The notes beneath the pieces are model-generated. The model worked only from the letters and a program-made list of their open reading frames with translations, was not told the DNA's origin and searched no databases. Shown here one piece after another: positions 1 to 10,234 of a DNA stretch of 64,000 nt. The translations under genes and the position numbers were made by a program. Source of the stretch: Lathyrus oleraceus (taxonomy: Eukaryota > Streptophyta > Magnoliopsida > Fabales > Fabaceae); contig NC_066581.1 of NCBI RefSeq assembly GCF_024323335.1, positions 229,354,539-229,418,538 of the forward strand, read 5' to 3'. How positions within the stretch are numbered: the first letter of the stretch is position 1; every line of letters begins with the position of its first letter.

Positions 1-2224
1 TAATAGACATCCAGATGAACATGTAGCAAAAAATTGGAAGTGATTTGGATTAATTTTCTAATTGTTATGATTTTTCAAAGTTGGATGAAAATATTGAAAT
101 AAAAATGAAGAAAGCACATGATAATTGGAGGGAAATGAAATTGGATTGGTTAATTTGAAAATATGCTGGAGCGGAGAATCGAACCATGTAGCAAATTGGA
201 AATGCGTTGGAAACAAATAAATCCACAAAGTGGCACAGCCAGGAATCGAAGGGAGATGCGTTTTGTACAAAACGTTGCGCTTCACTAATGAAGTGGCGCC
301 TAGTCACAGTCAAGGTACGTGTGGGATCGGTCAAAGGAACTACAGCCTATCATTTCGCCATGCAAGAGCCACGCCAGCGCTGACAGGGCAAAACCCTAGC
401 ACTTTTGCAGACGGCGGCTGGAACGGTGGTTTCTACCGTCTTCTTCGTGGAGACGGTGGAGCTACAGTAACATGCACCAATTTTTTTTCCAGAAATGCGT
501 AAAATTCATATCAATCGAAAGCTTATTCCTTGTACATTCCAAATCCAGGCTCAATTCACAATAATTCTGCAAATCGAAGAGAAACATAATTGCATTCAAA
601 ACTTCTACTCAGCATAACTCAATCAATACTCAACCATTTCAAATTCTAAAAGCATCAGGATAATCAGCATGAAAAGATCTACAATATCATGTGCATAAAA
701 TGGAGAATCACGAGGTTCGAATTCTAACCTCTTGAAGAGCAGTCAATGGAAATAGCGTGTTCAAGGCCTCAAAAGTGTGTAGATCTTCTCCTGAACTCTT
801 GCTATGAAGCTTGATGTAGAAATGGATGCTTGCCACGGCCTGGATCTTGATTAATTTAAAACTTCCATCTTCGTGTTCTTGAGCTTGTGCAACTTGATCT
901 TGGCTCGAATTCTTCAAATCAATAGCCAAATCCTACTCAAGGACACATGATGAACACGATTCTACAAGAATTTTGATGAATTAGATGCAGAATTTTGAAA
1001 TTTGAAGAGAGAGAAATTTGAGAGGGAAGTGAAAAATCTAGATCTAGAATGTGATTGTTATGAAATTTCTGTTATGATTAAGGCTTTATACTATGTGTTA
1101 ATCATGCTGAAAATGTAATTAGGCAATGGTTAATGAAAAGTTAATGAGAATGAGGTGCATGACCAAAATTAGTGAAAACACCTATGCATGGCAAGGCACA
1201 CGTGAACAATGTCATGTGGAGGTGTAGAATCACTTAAAATCAGTTCATGAACAAAATGGAATTGGAATTTTTCATGTATGATGAATAAAATTCAAATTCT
1301 CCATTTTCCCTCCAAAATGAACATGCATGGGCAAATGATCATATGAATAAATTTCATGCAATGTAATGATGAATTTGGAAATTATAGGTCATGACAAGCA
1401 TTATGCAAAAAGAGGGACTCAATTTGGAGCTTTGGATCAAAAGTTATGGCTTGTTGAAGTTCCATGCACACTTGGCAATCATTTGATCATAACTCCGCAA
1501 CCATTCATCAGATGCTCATGATCTTGGACTTTTTGGAAATGGGAGAGAGAGATCTTCAACTTTCATGTTCAACAAAATTTTATATGAAGCTTCCTTGATG
1601 TTGGAAAGTTGAGTTGAATGTGAACCAAAAACTTGCTATTTTTGGAAACTTGAAATTATAGGTCACTTTCCATTTTGGGAAACTTTTGACTTGACCTCAA
1701 AATCTTCAATATGGATGTTTGACATGATGAATAGGCCTTGTTTGAACATGAATGAGGATGTTAAGATCAATTCCCACACTTCAAAGCCTTCAATTGACTG
1801 CATAGTTGATCATATGGTCCCTAGATGACCTGGACAATGCCTGATGAATTTGGGATTCAACCTCTTGGGGAATTTGCTTCAAAATGAACCTTAGCTCATA
1901 TAAGCTCAATATAATGATCAAATTATCCATATCTTAATGAAAACCTCATCTCTTGCACAAAGGAATGCCTTGAATTGCCTTAACATGTGCTTGCTTAAAC
2001 TGCAAAACAAATGTTAGATGACATATTTTTGGTACTTTTGGTTAATGATTAAAACAAGAAAAGCAATGATATTCAATGCAAATAATGTCTGGTGATCTAG
2101 AACCACTCACAAGGAGACCCCACCCACAGGGAAAGGAAGCCAATATGCTCAAAGATCCTTGAGGCTATGCAATGCTATGATATGATGCCATGAGGGATCT
2201 TAGGGACAAAATTGGGGTCTTACA
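1..2224 (-). repeat. Ogre-type LTR, truncated by the window edge
   Basis: No gene is seen here. Read on the minus strand the stretch begins at 2224 with TGTAAGACCCCAATTTTG, the same terminus as the solo LTR ending at 49419. Several blocks (for example 1-130, 230-330 and 1500-1700) are recognisably similar to blocks of the solo LTR at 31154-35497. Short open frames in it (230-502, 708-929) have no recognisable product. Whether it is a solo LTR or the end of a full element cannot be told because the other end lies outside the window. It abuts the older LTR at 2225 and was probably inserted into it. Confidence 0.75.
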
Positions 2225-2295
2225 GTTCCTAATTTCAATCTAATTAGAAGTCCTAATCACAATTCTAATTAAATTGCCAAAATCCTAATGATCAA
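2225..2295 (-). repeat. Left piece of an older Ogre-type LTR split by the young element
   Basis: This 71-bp AT-rich piece lies between the LTR end at 2224 and the young Ogre-like element. It ends in ATCAA (2291-2295), repeated at 17529-17533 on the far side. It is therefore the left half of the sequence that continues at 17529. Confidence 0.7.
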
Positions 2296-4272
2296 TGTCA
2301 TACGGTGAACTGACTTGGGGTGTTTTGCTTTTTATCGCAATGTCGCGGATAGCAAGAGTCGCCACCGACTTTTCTTTTATCCAATAAGGAAAGGTGGAAA
2401 AGAACAGGAAAGACCTCAATAGATTTTGGGTTCGGGAGGTACATTATACAAAGGGAAGGTATTAGCACCCTTTGTATCCATGGTTATCCATGGGCTCTTA
2501 ATTGCTGGATCACTTATATTTTGTCTGAAAAAGTGTTCGTGAATTGCTTAAAAATGTTTTGAAAAGAGAGTTTAACTTTGTAATGATTCTCGTATGAATG
2601 TATACAAAGTATTTATCTCATTTGATTTTGAAAACGATTTAGAAAAATATAACTTGGTAATGATTCTAGTATGAATGTATACCAAGTGGTGATTTTCTAG
2701 GATTTGCAAAGTGTGAGGGATGGAAAATGTTTTAGGTTATGATCCAGCAATTGAGAGTTATACCTTCCTAAGGTCGTTATGAACGTTTCCTATCCTTATG
2801 AGGGTAAAACTGTCCTTACTATTGAGAAGTAAGTAATTTTACCCTTTGGATGTTTAAGGGTCATCGTAGGGTCATCGATAGGTCATTGAAGGCAACAGTT
2901 GTAAGGATACCTTAGCATTCGAAGGGACGATCATCATTTAACCGTAGGCTACACCGAAGGGTCATCGAGGGACAAAATCGTATTTTCGAAGGCAACATCC
3001 GAGGGACCATGATTTATTTGATGATGATTTAACCGAAGGGTCGTTGCTAAGTGTATCCCTACATTCGCGGGACATGACCGTTATACCGTAATACCGTAGG
3101 GCAAAAGAGAGGTCCAAGATCACATATTTAGAGGCCATGTTTTAAAGTTAATTAGGTAATTAGGGTGAATCTCCACATTAAAATCAATACATTAAAATAA
3201 TACATTAAAATTAATTACATTAAAATTAATTAAGCAATTTAGGGCAGCTCTTCACAAGGGTATCCCACAAATAAAGTGGAAGACCTAAACAACAATCTTT
3301 TCCTGGGGTGTGTGAACCTTTGCAACATTCAGCAAACGGGTTAGAATACCAAATCAGGGTGCAATCGAGGATTACACCGCAAAAGAAATCACAACAGTAA
3401 TATGATCAGATAAACAATGCCTGGCTATGACAAAACATGAATGAAAAATCAGAATAGAAAAGTCGGCTACTGTCAGGTTCGCGCCTGCCTCGCCTAGCGA
3501 AGGCTTAGCGAATACTCGCTTCATGCTCGCTTAGCGACGTGCTAGCGAGCGACTGCGAATTCTGGTTTTGATATCAGTACAATTTCAAGCAATTTTATGC
3601 CTTATGGCTTTCATTACAGCAATTATATGGTTAATCATTTAAGGTATTCAAGTGCACACTACAATTCACATGACAAACTTAAGATATTTTCATAAATTTA
3701 ATCATAATGCCATATGCAAATTAAGAACATAAGGTAGTAATAGCAATGCCAACCTGTTTGTAATCGAATTGTAACCTTGAATTGGCCGACCGGATCGAAT
3801 TGAGCGGAAGTGACCTTGCTGCCGCCGGCTTTTCCTTCAGGGTTTCTCGGAATTCTCAGGGTTAGCCTCCAGGGTTTTCCGTCTGTGAGCGCGAGGGTTT
3901 GCTTGCTAGGGTTCTCCTTTCGTCCTTTTTCGTTCTCCTTCGTTTTCATTACTGAAGTGCTGGTATTTATAATGCTCTTTTTCATGACCTAATGGGCTCA
4001 GAATGAAGCCCGAAATTTTCTGTTGTCTGTCAGCTTCGCTAGGCGAGCGTGTAGCGAACGTGTAGCGAACGTTCGCTAGGCGAGCGTGTAGCGAACGTTC
4101 GCTAGGCGAGCGTGTAGCGAACGCGTAGCGAACAGGCCAGTTTGGGCCATTTTCTGGATTGGGCCATTCATGAGCTGGGCCTTTGTTCCTTTAAGATCAG
4201 TGTCATAAAAATGAGTCGGAGTGCCCTGAAAAATGTCTTGAAATATTAATGGGCAAATTTTGGGGTATGACA
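2296..4272 (-). repeat. 3' LTR of the young Ogre-like element
   Basis: 1977 bp, the same length as the copy at 15552-17528. The copies look identical except for one substitution (A at 4170, G at 17426) and the order of subunits in the tandem palindromic array (4030-4137 here). The U3 TATA-like box on the minus strand lies at 3964-3971. A 95-codon minus-strand frame (3698-3985) is present in both copies. It starts upstream of the TATA box, so it is unlikely to be translated from the element's own transcript. Confidence 0.95.
3964..3971 (-). promoter_or_regulatory. TATA box in the 3' LTR of the Ogre-like element
   Basis: TATAAATA on the minus strand, the exact counterpart of 17220-17227. In this copy it would drive transcription leftward, out of the element into 1-2295. 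Confidence 0.6.
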
Positions 4273-4288
4273 GTTGCCCCTGTTCAAT
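4273..4288 (-). other. Polypurine-rich tract before the 3' LTR
   Basis: On the minus strand the sequence immediately before the 3' LTR reads ACAGGGGCAAC. This is the position expected for the plus-strand priming tract of an LTR retrotransposon. It is short and ends in AAC, as in other Ogre-type elements. Confidence 0.6.
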
Positions 4289-4460
4289 ATTCTTGAACCG
4301 AGAGAGTCAGAATGGTATGTACGCCATTCGTGGTCTGGAGGTGGAAGATTATTGAACACTTAGAACGCCCCAAAAATTTGCACTTGTCAATTAGTTAGTC
4401 TGGATGGAGATGGGCTTAAAGATGCCATCTAGGAAGTTTGATGATGAGAGCTTCAGAGTG

Positions 4461-5336
4461 CGTCGTACGTTAGAAGATATCTGAAGTCATGGGTGTCACT
4501 GGGTCATACGCCAGACCGTATAGTGAGTCATTCATTAAGCCGTCGACTTCACTGGGGATTTAGAATGGGTCATACGCCGCTGGGGATAACAGATCAGAAT
4601 GGATCATACGCTAGATCGTATCTGAGTTGCAGGATGGGCCGTCTGTTAGGCTGTATCTGACGAAAAGTAGTCGTACGCTAGACTACACCTCGGGATATAC
4701 CGTACGCTAGGTAGTATCTGAGGAATGAAGATCCGAATGGGTCGTACGCTAGACCGTATTGTTGGAGGAGTAATATGTTGTGCCGAATCAAAATGAGATA
4801 AGAATCCGAATGAGTCATACACTGCTGGGGATAAAGGATCAGAATGGATCGTACGCTAGATCGTATCTGAGTTGCGGACCGAGCCGTCTGTTAGGCTGTA
4901 TCGTTACTGGGGGTGAAGGATCAGAATGGATCGTATGCTAGATCGTATCTGAGTTGTAGACTGAGCCATCCGTTAGGCTGTACCTGATGATGAAGGGGGT
5001 AGTCGTATGCTAGACTACACTTCAGAAATGTACCGTACACTAGGTAGCATCTGAGGAGATGAAGGTCTAACTGGGTCGTACATTAGACTGTATTGGAGTT
5101 GTTGAAGGTCGGAATGGATCGTACGTTAGATCACATCTGAGTTGAAGGAGTCATATGTTGAGATGAATCAGGATGGACCGTATGCTAGGCAGTACCTGAG
5201 AAATGAAGGTCCAACTGGGTCGTACATTAGACCGTGTTGGAGTAGTTGAAGATCAGAATGGATCGTCCGTTAGATCGTATCTGAGTGGAAGGAGTTATAT
5301 GTTGGGCTGAATCAGAATGAACCGTACGTTAGACTG
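4461..5336 (-). repeat. Array of short inverted repeats in the 3' UTR of the Ogre-like element
   Basis: About 20 units, each a 4-6 base stem around an 8-base loop close to GTACGCTA, spaced 30-75 bp apart. The stems differ but stay complementary: GATC/GATC (4602, 4847, 4929, 5117, 5261), GTAGTC/GACTAC (4667, 4999), TACC/GGTA (4698, 5030), GGTC/GACC (4740, 5218) and AGCC/GGCT (4882, 4964). Most are followed by GTATCTGAG or close variants. The stem order GATC, AGCC, GTAGTC, TACC, GGTC occurs twice (4602-4755 and 4929-5089), which suggests a higher-order duplication. Two units (4568 and 4815) have broken stems. Hypervariable tandem repeats in this 3' UTR position are known in Ogre-type elements. 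Confidence 0.85.
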
Positions 5337-5344
5337 TATCTGAT

Positions 5345-6517
5345 CGTATTTGTAGATGCTGTATTTGCAATGAATATCTGGGGTGGGCTTAAAGATGCCA
5401 CCATTAGGAGGATATCAGAGTGCTTATCAGAATGAATGTATTTGAATCTTGAATGTAATCGATAAAGATGTTCGTCTGAATGGATCTTCATTTTGACCGT
5501 ATCAGGGGAATAATTAACCTGAAAAATAAAGTTAGCTTCATGCCATGTCATGATGCATGAGACGTTTTATGCTTTCGAAAATAACTGCGAACGATGTATG
5601 CATGCGTATGCTGTGAAATGATGTAATGAATGAATTATGCATCTGAAAAGTTCTTCCAGAGGACTCTACTGGGGAAAACAAATCTCAGTCTTCTGGTTGG
5701 AGATACTGGTGTCGGTGATCCTTTCTTAGCCGGGGATGCTTGATTTCTGTCTGATGGTAGAAATGTTCAACAGAAGCCCGACTGGGGGTGGAAGAGATGA
5801 CCAATTTGTCTAGTAATGCCAATTGCTTTTGGGGAATAACTGGCTTTGCTGGGGAATAGGATTAGCAACGGATTCATTGGAAAGCATGATTAGACCTTCT
5901 CCTCGATCCTGAAGCCTAGTAGTAATCGCTATTTCTATTTTATGCACGCATTTTTGGTAAACATCGATCATATCCAAATGCATATATTAATTCGAATTAA
6001 ATCAATGGACGTTTATGCAAACAAAACAGAGAAAGTAAAACAAGAGCATTTATTTTTTTGAAACTAAAATTATATTGATTTCGAAAGAGGGCCTATAAAC
6101 AGGCAATTTGTGTACAAGGAGACAAAAATCCTAGTAAGAGGAAATTGTCAAGAAAACAAAGAGAAAGCTATGCCGAAAACGTCCTATTGACTTTAATTCC
6201 ACTACTGCCATTATGTCTTCAAGCCTCTCATTTCCTGCTGTCGGATAGAAGTGATTAGCTCGTTCAGTCCTTTGAACTTGGATGAAGCTGTCTGAGAACG
6301 GGACATAGTCATACGCTTTAATCCCTAATTTTTGCCTGGACCGCCTTTTCAGGTTTTCAATCCACCAGGATACCCCTTTTTGCCCAAGCCGCCTTTTCAG
6401 GTTTTCGACTTGCCGGGTGCATATTTTTTATGTTTATCCCTAATTTTTGCCCGAACCTTTTTGGTTCTCCGGGATGCCCTTACTTTTGCCTAGGTACGTC
6501 GACCTAGCGGGTCTCTT
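5345..6517 (-). other. Remaining 3' UTR of the Ogre-like element
   Basis: There is no coding frame. The part nearest pol (6320-6500) holds short imperfect direct repeats around GCCTTTTCAGGTTTTC (6341 and 6392) and TAATTTTTGCC (6326, 6440). The rest is unremarkable. The pol stop codon is at 6518-6520. Confidence 0.6.
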
Positions 6518-9500
6518 TTATGCGTAGTATTTTTTAACTATGTCTGCGTTCACGGGATGAGGGAAGTCTTCGCCATCCATCGTAGCAAGTATCATGGCTC
6601 CACCAGAGAATACTTTCTTAACCACAAATGGCCCTTCGTATGTGGGAGTCCACTTGCCTCTGGGATCACCTTGTGGTAGAACGATACGCTTTATTACCAA
6701 GTCGCCAATTTGATACACCTGTCTCTTGACTCTTTTGTTAAATGCCTGGGTCATGCGCTTCTGATATATCTGTCCATGACAAACAGCCGCAAGTCTCTTC
6801 TCATAAATAAAGTTTATCTGATCGAGTCGAGTCTGAATCCATTCCTCTTCATCTAAGCCCGCCTCTTTCATGATTCTTAGAGAGGGAATCTGAACTTCCA
6901 CTGGTAAAACGGCTTCCATTCCGTAGACTAAAGAGAAAGGAGTTGCTCCTGTCGAAGTGCGTACTGAAGTGCGATAACCATGAAGAGAAAATGGTAACAT
7001 CTCATGCCAGTCTTTGTACGTTACTGTCATCTTTTGTATAATCTTCTTAATATTCTTATTAGCAGCCTCCACGGCGCCGTTCATCTTTGGCCGGTACGGA
7101 GAAGAGTTATGGTGTTTTATTTTGAACTGCGTGCAGAGTTCAGTAATCATCTTGTTGTTCAAATTGGTACCATTGTCAGTGATAATTCTTTCAGGGATGC
7201 CATACCGACAAATGAGATTATTCTTGACGAATCGTGCCACCACATTCTTGGTGACAAAAGCAAATGAGGCGGCCTCTACCCACTTTGTAAAGTAATCAAT
7301 AGCGACAAGGATGAAACGATGCTCGTTAGAAGCAGTAGGTTTAATCTCCCCAATCATATCAATGCCCCACATTGCAAAGGGCCAAGGTGCGGTCAACACG
7401 TTCAATGGAGCAGGAGGTGCATGTACTTTATCCGCATATATCTGGCACTTGTGACAGGTTCTGGAGTGATGGTGGCAATCAGCTTCCATGGTAGACCAAT
7501 AATACCCTGATCTCAGAATCTTCTTGGCCATCGTATGTCCACTAGAATGAGTCCCGAAAATACCGTCATGCATGTCTTCCATAATCTTTTCTGCTTCCTT
7601 TTTATCCACATAGCGAAGCAAAGTCGAATCGTGGTTACGTTTGTATAATACTCCATTACTCAGAAAGAATTTAGCGGAGAACCTCCTCAGGAATTTTCTG
7701 TCATTGATGGATGTCCCTTCAGGGTATTCCTGAGCTTCTAAATATCTTTTTACTTCGTGGAACCAAGGTTCTTCCCGTACTCCCTCAGTGTTAAGTTCAT
7801 GACAGTATGCCGGTTCATCTAATCGTTCAATAGCGATCCTGGGAGCTTCATCGTCCCATTTGACTCTGAACATAGATGACATGGTAGCTAATGCGTCTGC
7901 CAACTGATTCTCTTCTCGTGGGATATGTTCGAATGTAATCTCTTCAAAGTGTGGGATTAATGTCATCACCCGTTCTCGGTAAGGGATGAGATTTGGATGC
8001 TTAGTGTCCCATTCTCCTTTGATCTGACTGATTACTAATGCTGAGTCTCCGTACACACTCAAAAACTTGACCCTCCGGTCTATAGCAGCCTTGAGTCCCA
8101 AAATACATGCTTCATACTCAGCCATATTATTGGTACAATGAAAACATAGTCTAGCAGTGAAAGGCGTATGGTAACCCTCGGGAGAAATGATTACCACACC
8201 AACACCATTGCCCAATGCATTAGAAGACCCATCGAAAACCATAGTCCATCGGGATCCTAGTTCGGGTCCTTCATCCGGTCCAGGTTCTTCATAATCAGTA
8301 ACAAGCATGACATCCTCATCTGGGAACTCAAAATTCATAGATTGGTAATCATCCACTGCTTGATGAGCCAAATGATCGGCTAGCACGCTTCCTTTGATTG
8401 CTTTTTGGGTAGTATACTGGATGTCGTACTCTGTTAGAATCATCTGCCATCTTGCTATTCTTCCGGAGAGAGCGGGTTTCTCAAATATGTATTTGATAGG
8501 ATCCATCTTAGAAATCAACAAAGTGGTATGATTCAACATATACTGTCTTAGTCGGCGAGCAGCCCAGGCCAAAGCACAGCAAGTTTTCTCGAGCAGTGAG
8601 TATCTTGTTTCACAGTCGGTAAACTTTTTGCTAAGGTAGTATATGGCATGCTCTTTTCGACCAGACTCGTCATGTTGCCCCAATACACACCCCATTGAAT
8701 TTTCTAACACGGTCAAATACATGATTAGAGGTCTTCCTTCAACTGGTGGTAGCAAAATTGGAGGTTCCTGGAGATATTTCTTGATTTTGTCAAAAGCTTC
8801 TTGGCATTCATCATTCCATATCATCTCTTGATTCTTCCTCAGTAGTTTGAAGAGGGGTTTGCAGGTAGCAGTCAAGTGGGAGATAAATCGGGCAATATAA
8901 TTCAAACGTCCCAAGAAACCTCTGACCTCTTTATCTGTACGGGGAATTGGCATTTCTTGAATAGCCCTCACCTTAGCCGGGTCGACCTCAATTCCTTTAC
9001 CACTGACAATAAATCCCAAGAGTTTACCGGATCTTACTCCAAAGGTGCATTTGTTCGGGTTCAATCTCAGCTTGTATTTCTTCAACCTCTCAAACAGTTT
9101 GTATAAATGATCGAGATGTTCCTCCTCAGTATGAGATCTGGCTATCATGTCATCCACATATACTTCTATTTCATGATGGATCATATCATGGAACAAAACC
9201 ACCATAGCACGCTGGTACGTTGCCCCTGCATTCTTTAAACCAAATGGAATTACTTTATAACAGAACGTGCCCCATTGCGTCACAAACGTAGTTTTCTCCA
9301 TGTCCTCAGGCGCCATCTTAATCTGGTTGTAACCTGAGAATCCATCCATGAATAAGAACACCTTGTGTTGAGAGGTGTTATCTACCAGAACATCAATGTG
9401 CGGGAGTGGAAAGTCATCCTTGGGACTCGCTTTATTCAGGTCTCGGTAATCTACACACATTCGCACCTTACCATCCTTCTTTGGCACTGGTACCACATTA

Positions 9501-10000
9501 GCAACCCATTGAGGATAAGAAGTAACAGCCAGAAAACCTGCATTAAATTGTTTCATCACCTCGGCTTTGATTTTCTCAGACATTTCAAGACGCATGCGAC
9601 GAACCTTTTGCTTAACAGGACGACATTCTTCCTTCGTTGGCAGTCGATGCACTACTATATCGGTATCCAGTCCTGGCATGTCTTCATAAGACCAAGCAAA
9701 AAACTCTACATAGTCATGCAACATCTGAATCAACCTTCTCTTGACACTGTTTTCCAAGCCTGCTCCTATTTTGACTTCTTTCTTGTTTACTTCAGTACCC
9801 AGATTTACAGTCTCAACTGACTCCTCGTGTGGCTGTATAGTCCTTTCTTCCTGCAGTACCAGTCTGGCAAGTTCTCCAGGTACTTCACAATCTTCCTCAC
9901 TTCCATCCTCGGCTTGGTAGATCGGATTTTCAAAGTCATAATGAACAGTAGTAGAACTATTGTCAACAGGATCCAGAGTGGGTATGGATCTGCAATTCAT
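6518..10000 (-). CDS. pol: Ogre-like pol: RT, RNase H, archaeal-type RNase H, integrase
   Basis: 1160 codons, fully open. Reverse transcriptase spans about residues 120-345, with catalytic D219 (MDGFSGY) and the YVDD box at 281-284. A gypsy-type RNase H follows (about 395-545); its usual first acidic position reads LTVLENSMG, so it looks catalytically weakened. A second, archaeal-type RNase H (about 585-710) carries D590 (FDGSS), E628 (NNMAEYE), D652 (GDS) and D702 (ADALA). This dual arrangement is known for the Tat/Ogre lineage. Integrase has an HHCC zinc finger (H818, H822, C849, C852) and D881, D942, E978, with 35 residues between the last two. The C-terminus ends with a GPFVV-type motif. 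The frame's own ATG at 10000 lies upstream of the predicted splice acceptor, so translation probably comes from spliced gag-pro-pol mRNA, joining at 9989. Replication enzymes of the element. Confidence 0.95.
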   Translation of the reverse strand: MNCRSIPTLDPVDNSSTTVHYDFENPIYQAEDGSEEDCEVPGELARLVLQEERTIQPHEESVETVNLGTEVNKKEVKIGAGLENSVKRRLIQMLHDYVEFFAWSYEDMPGLDTDIVVHRLPTKEECRPVKQKVRRMRLEMSEKIKAEVMKQFNAGFLAVTSYPQWVANVVPVPKKDGKVRMCVDYRDLNKASPKDDFPLPHIDVLVDNTSQHKVFLFMDGFSGYNQIKMAPEDMEKTTFVTQWGTFCYKVIPFGLKNAGATYQRAMVVLFHDMIHHEIEVYVDDMIARSHTEEEHLDHLYKLFERLKKYKLRLNPNKCTFGVRSGKLLGFIVSGKGIEVDPAKVRAIQEMPIPRTDKEVRGFLGRLNYIARFISHLTATCKPLFKLLRKNQEMIWNDECQEAFDKIKKYLQEPPILLPPVEGRPLIMYLTVLENSMGCVLGQHDESGRKEHAIYYLSKKFTDCETRYSLLEKTCCALAWAARRLRQYMLNHTTLLISKMDPIKYIFEKPALSGRIARWQMILTEYDIQYTTQKAIKGSVLADHLAHQAVDDYQSMNFEFPDEDVMLVTDYEEPGPDEGPELGSRWTMVFDGSSNALGNGVGVVIISPEGYHTPFTARLCFHCTNNMAEYEACILGLKAAIDRRVKFLSVYGDSALVISQIKGEWDTKHPNLIPYRERVMTLIPHFEEITFEHIPREENQLADALATMSSMFRVKWDDEAPRIAIERLDEPAYCHELNTEGVREEPWFHEVKRYLEAQEYPEGTSINDRKFLRRFSAKFFLSNGVLYKRNHDSTLLRYVDKKEAEKIMEDMHDGIFGTHSSGHTMAKKILRSGYYWSTMEADCHHHSRTCHKCQIYADKVHAPPAPLNVLTAPWPFAMWGIDMIGEIKPTASNEHRFILVAIDYFTKWVEAASFAFVTKNVVARFVKNNLICRYGIPERIITDNGTNLNNKMITELCTQFKIKHHNSSPYRPKMNGAVEAANKNIKKIIQKMTVTYKDWHEMLPFSLHGYRTSVRTSTGATPFSLVYGMEAVLPVEVQIPSLRIMKEAGLDEEEWIQTRLDQINFIYEKRLAAVCHGQIYQKRMTQAFNKRVKRQVYQIGDLVIKRIVLPQGDPRGKWTPTYEGPFVVKKVFSGGAMILATMDGEDFPHPVNADIVKKYYA

Positions 10001-10234
10001 TACGTGAGTGTGTGTAAGAAAACATAGCTTGTTTGGAAGATGACAGAAAAGACAAAGAGCGCAATATTTGAATGCAAACAGTCCATTGATTTATTGAATA
10101 TGAATATGCTTATGAAGATGACAAAACCCTTAACAAATTAGCTATTGTGCCCCGGGCATAGACACAACGCTTGGAGAAGTTCAATTGTAAAAAAAACAAA
10201 AATTTGCAACACTAAGATAGACAATAACAATTAC
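9990..10234 (-). other. Predicted intron between gag-protease and pol
   Basis: On the minus strand, a donor GTAATT begins at 10234, within the last codons of gag-pro, and an acceptor TTGCAG ends at 9990. Removing these 245 bases deletes the gag-pro stop codon (10231-10233) and the pol ATG. It joins the last gag-pro codons in phase to the pol codons that follow 9989 (SQE to SIPTL). Ogre elements are known to carry an intron at this place. Splicing itself is predicted, not observed. Confidence 0.75.

Noticed and set aside
4461..5336. Regularly spaced palindromes resembling a CRISPR array
   Set aside because: The sequence is a plant retrotransposon 3' UTR, spacers are themselves related and of unequal length, and no cas genes exist here.
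9365..9820. A 151-codon plus-strand frame
   Set aside because: It lies antisense to the conserved RT region of pol and has no motif; a shadow of the real gene.
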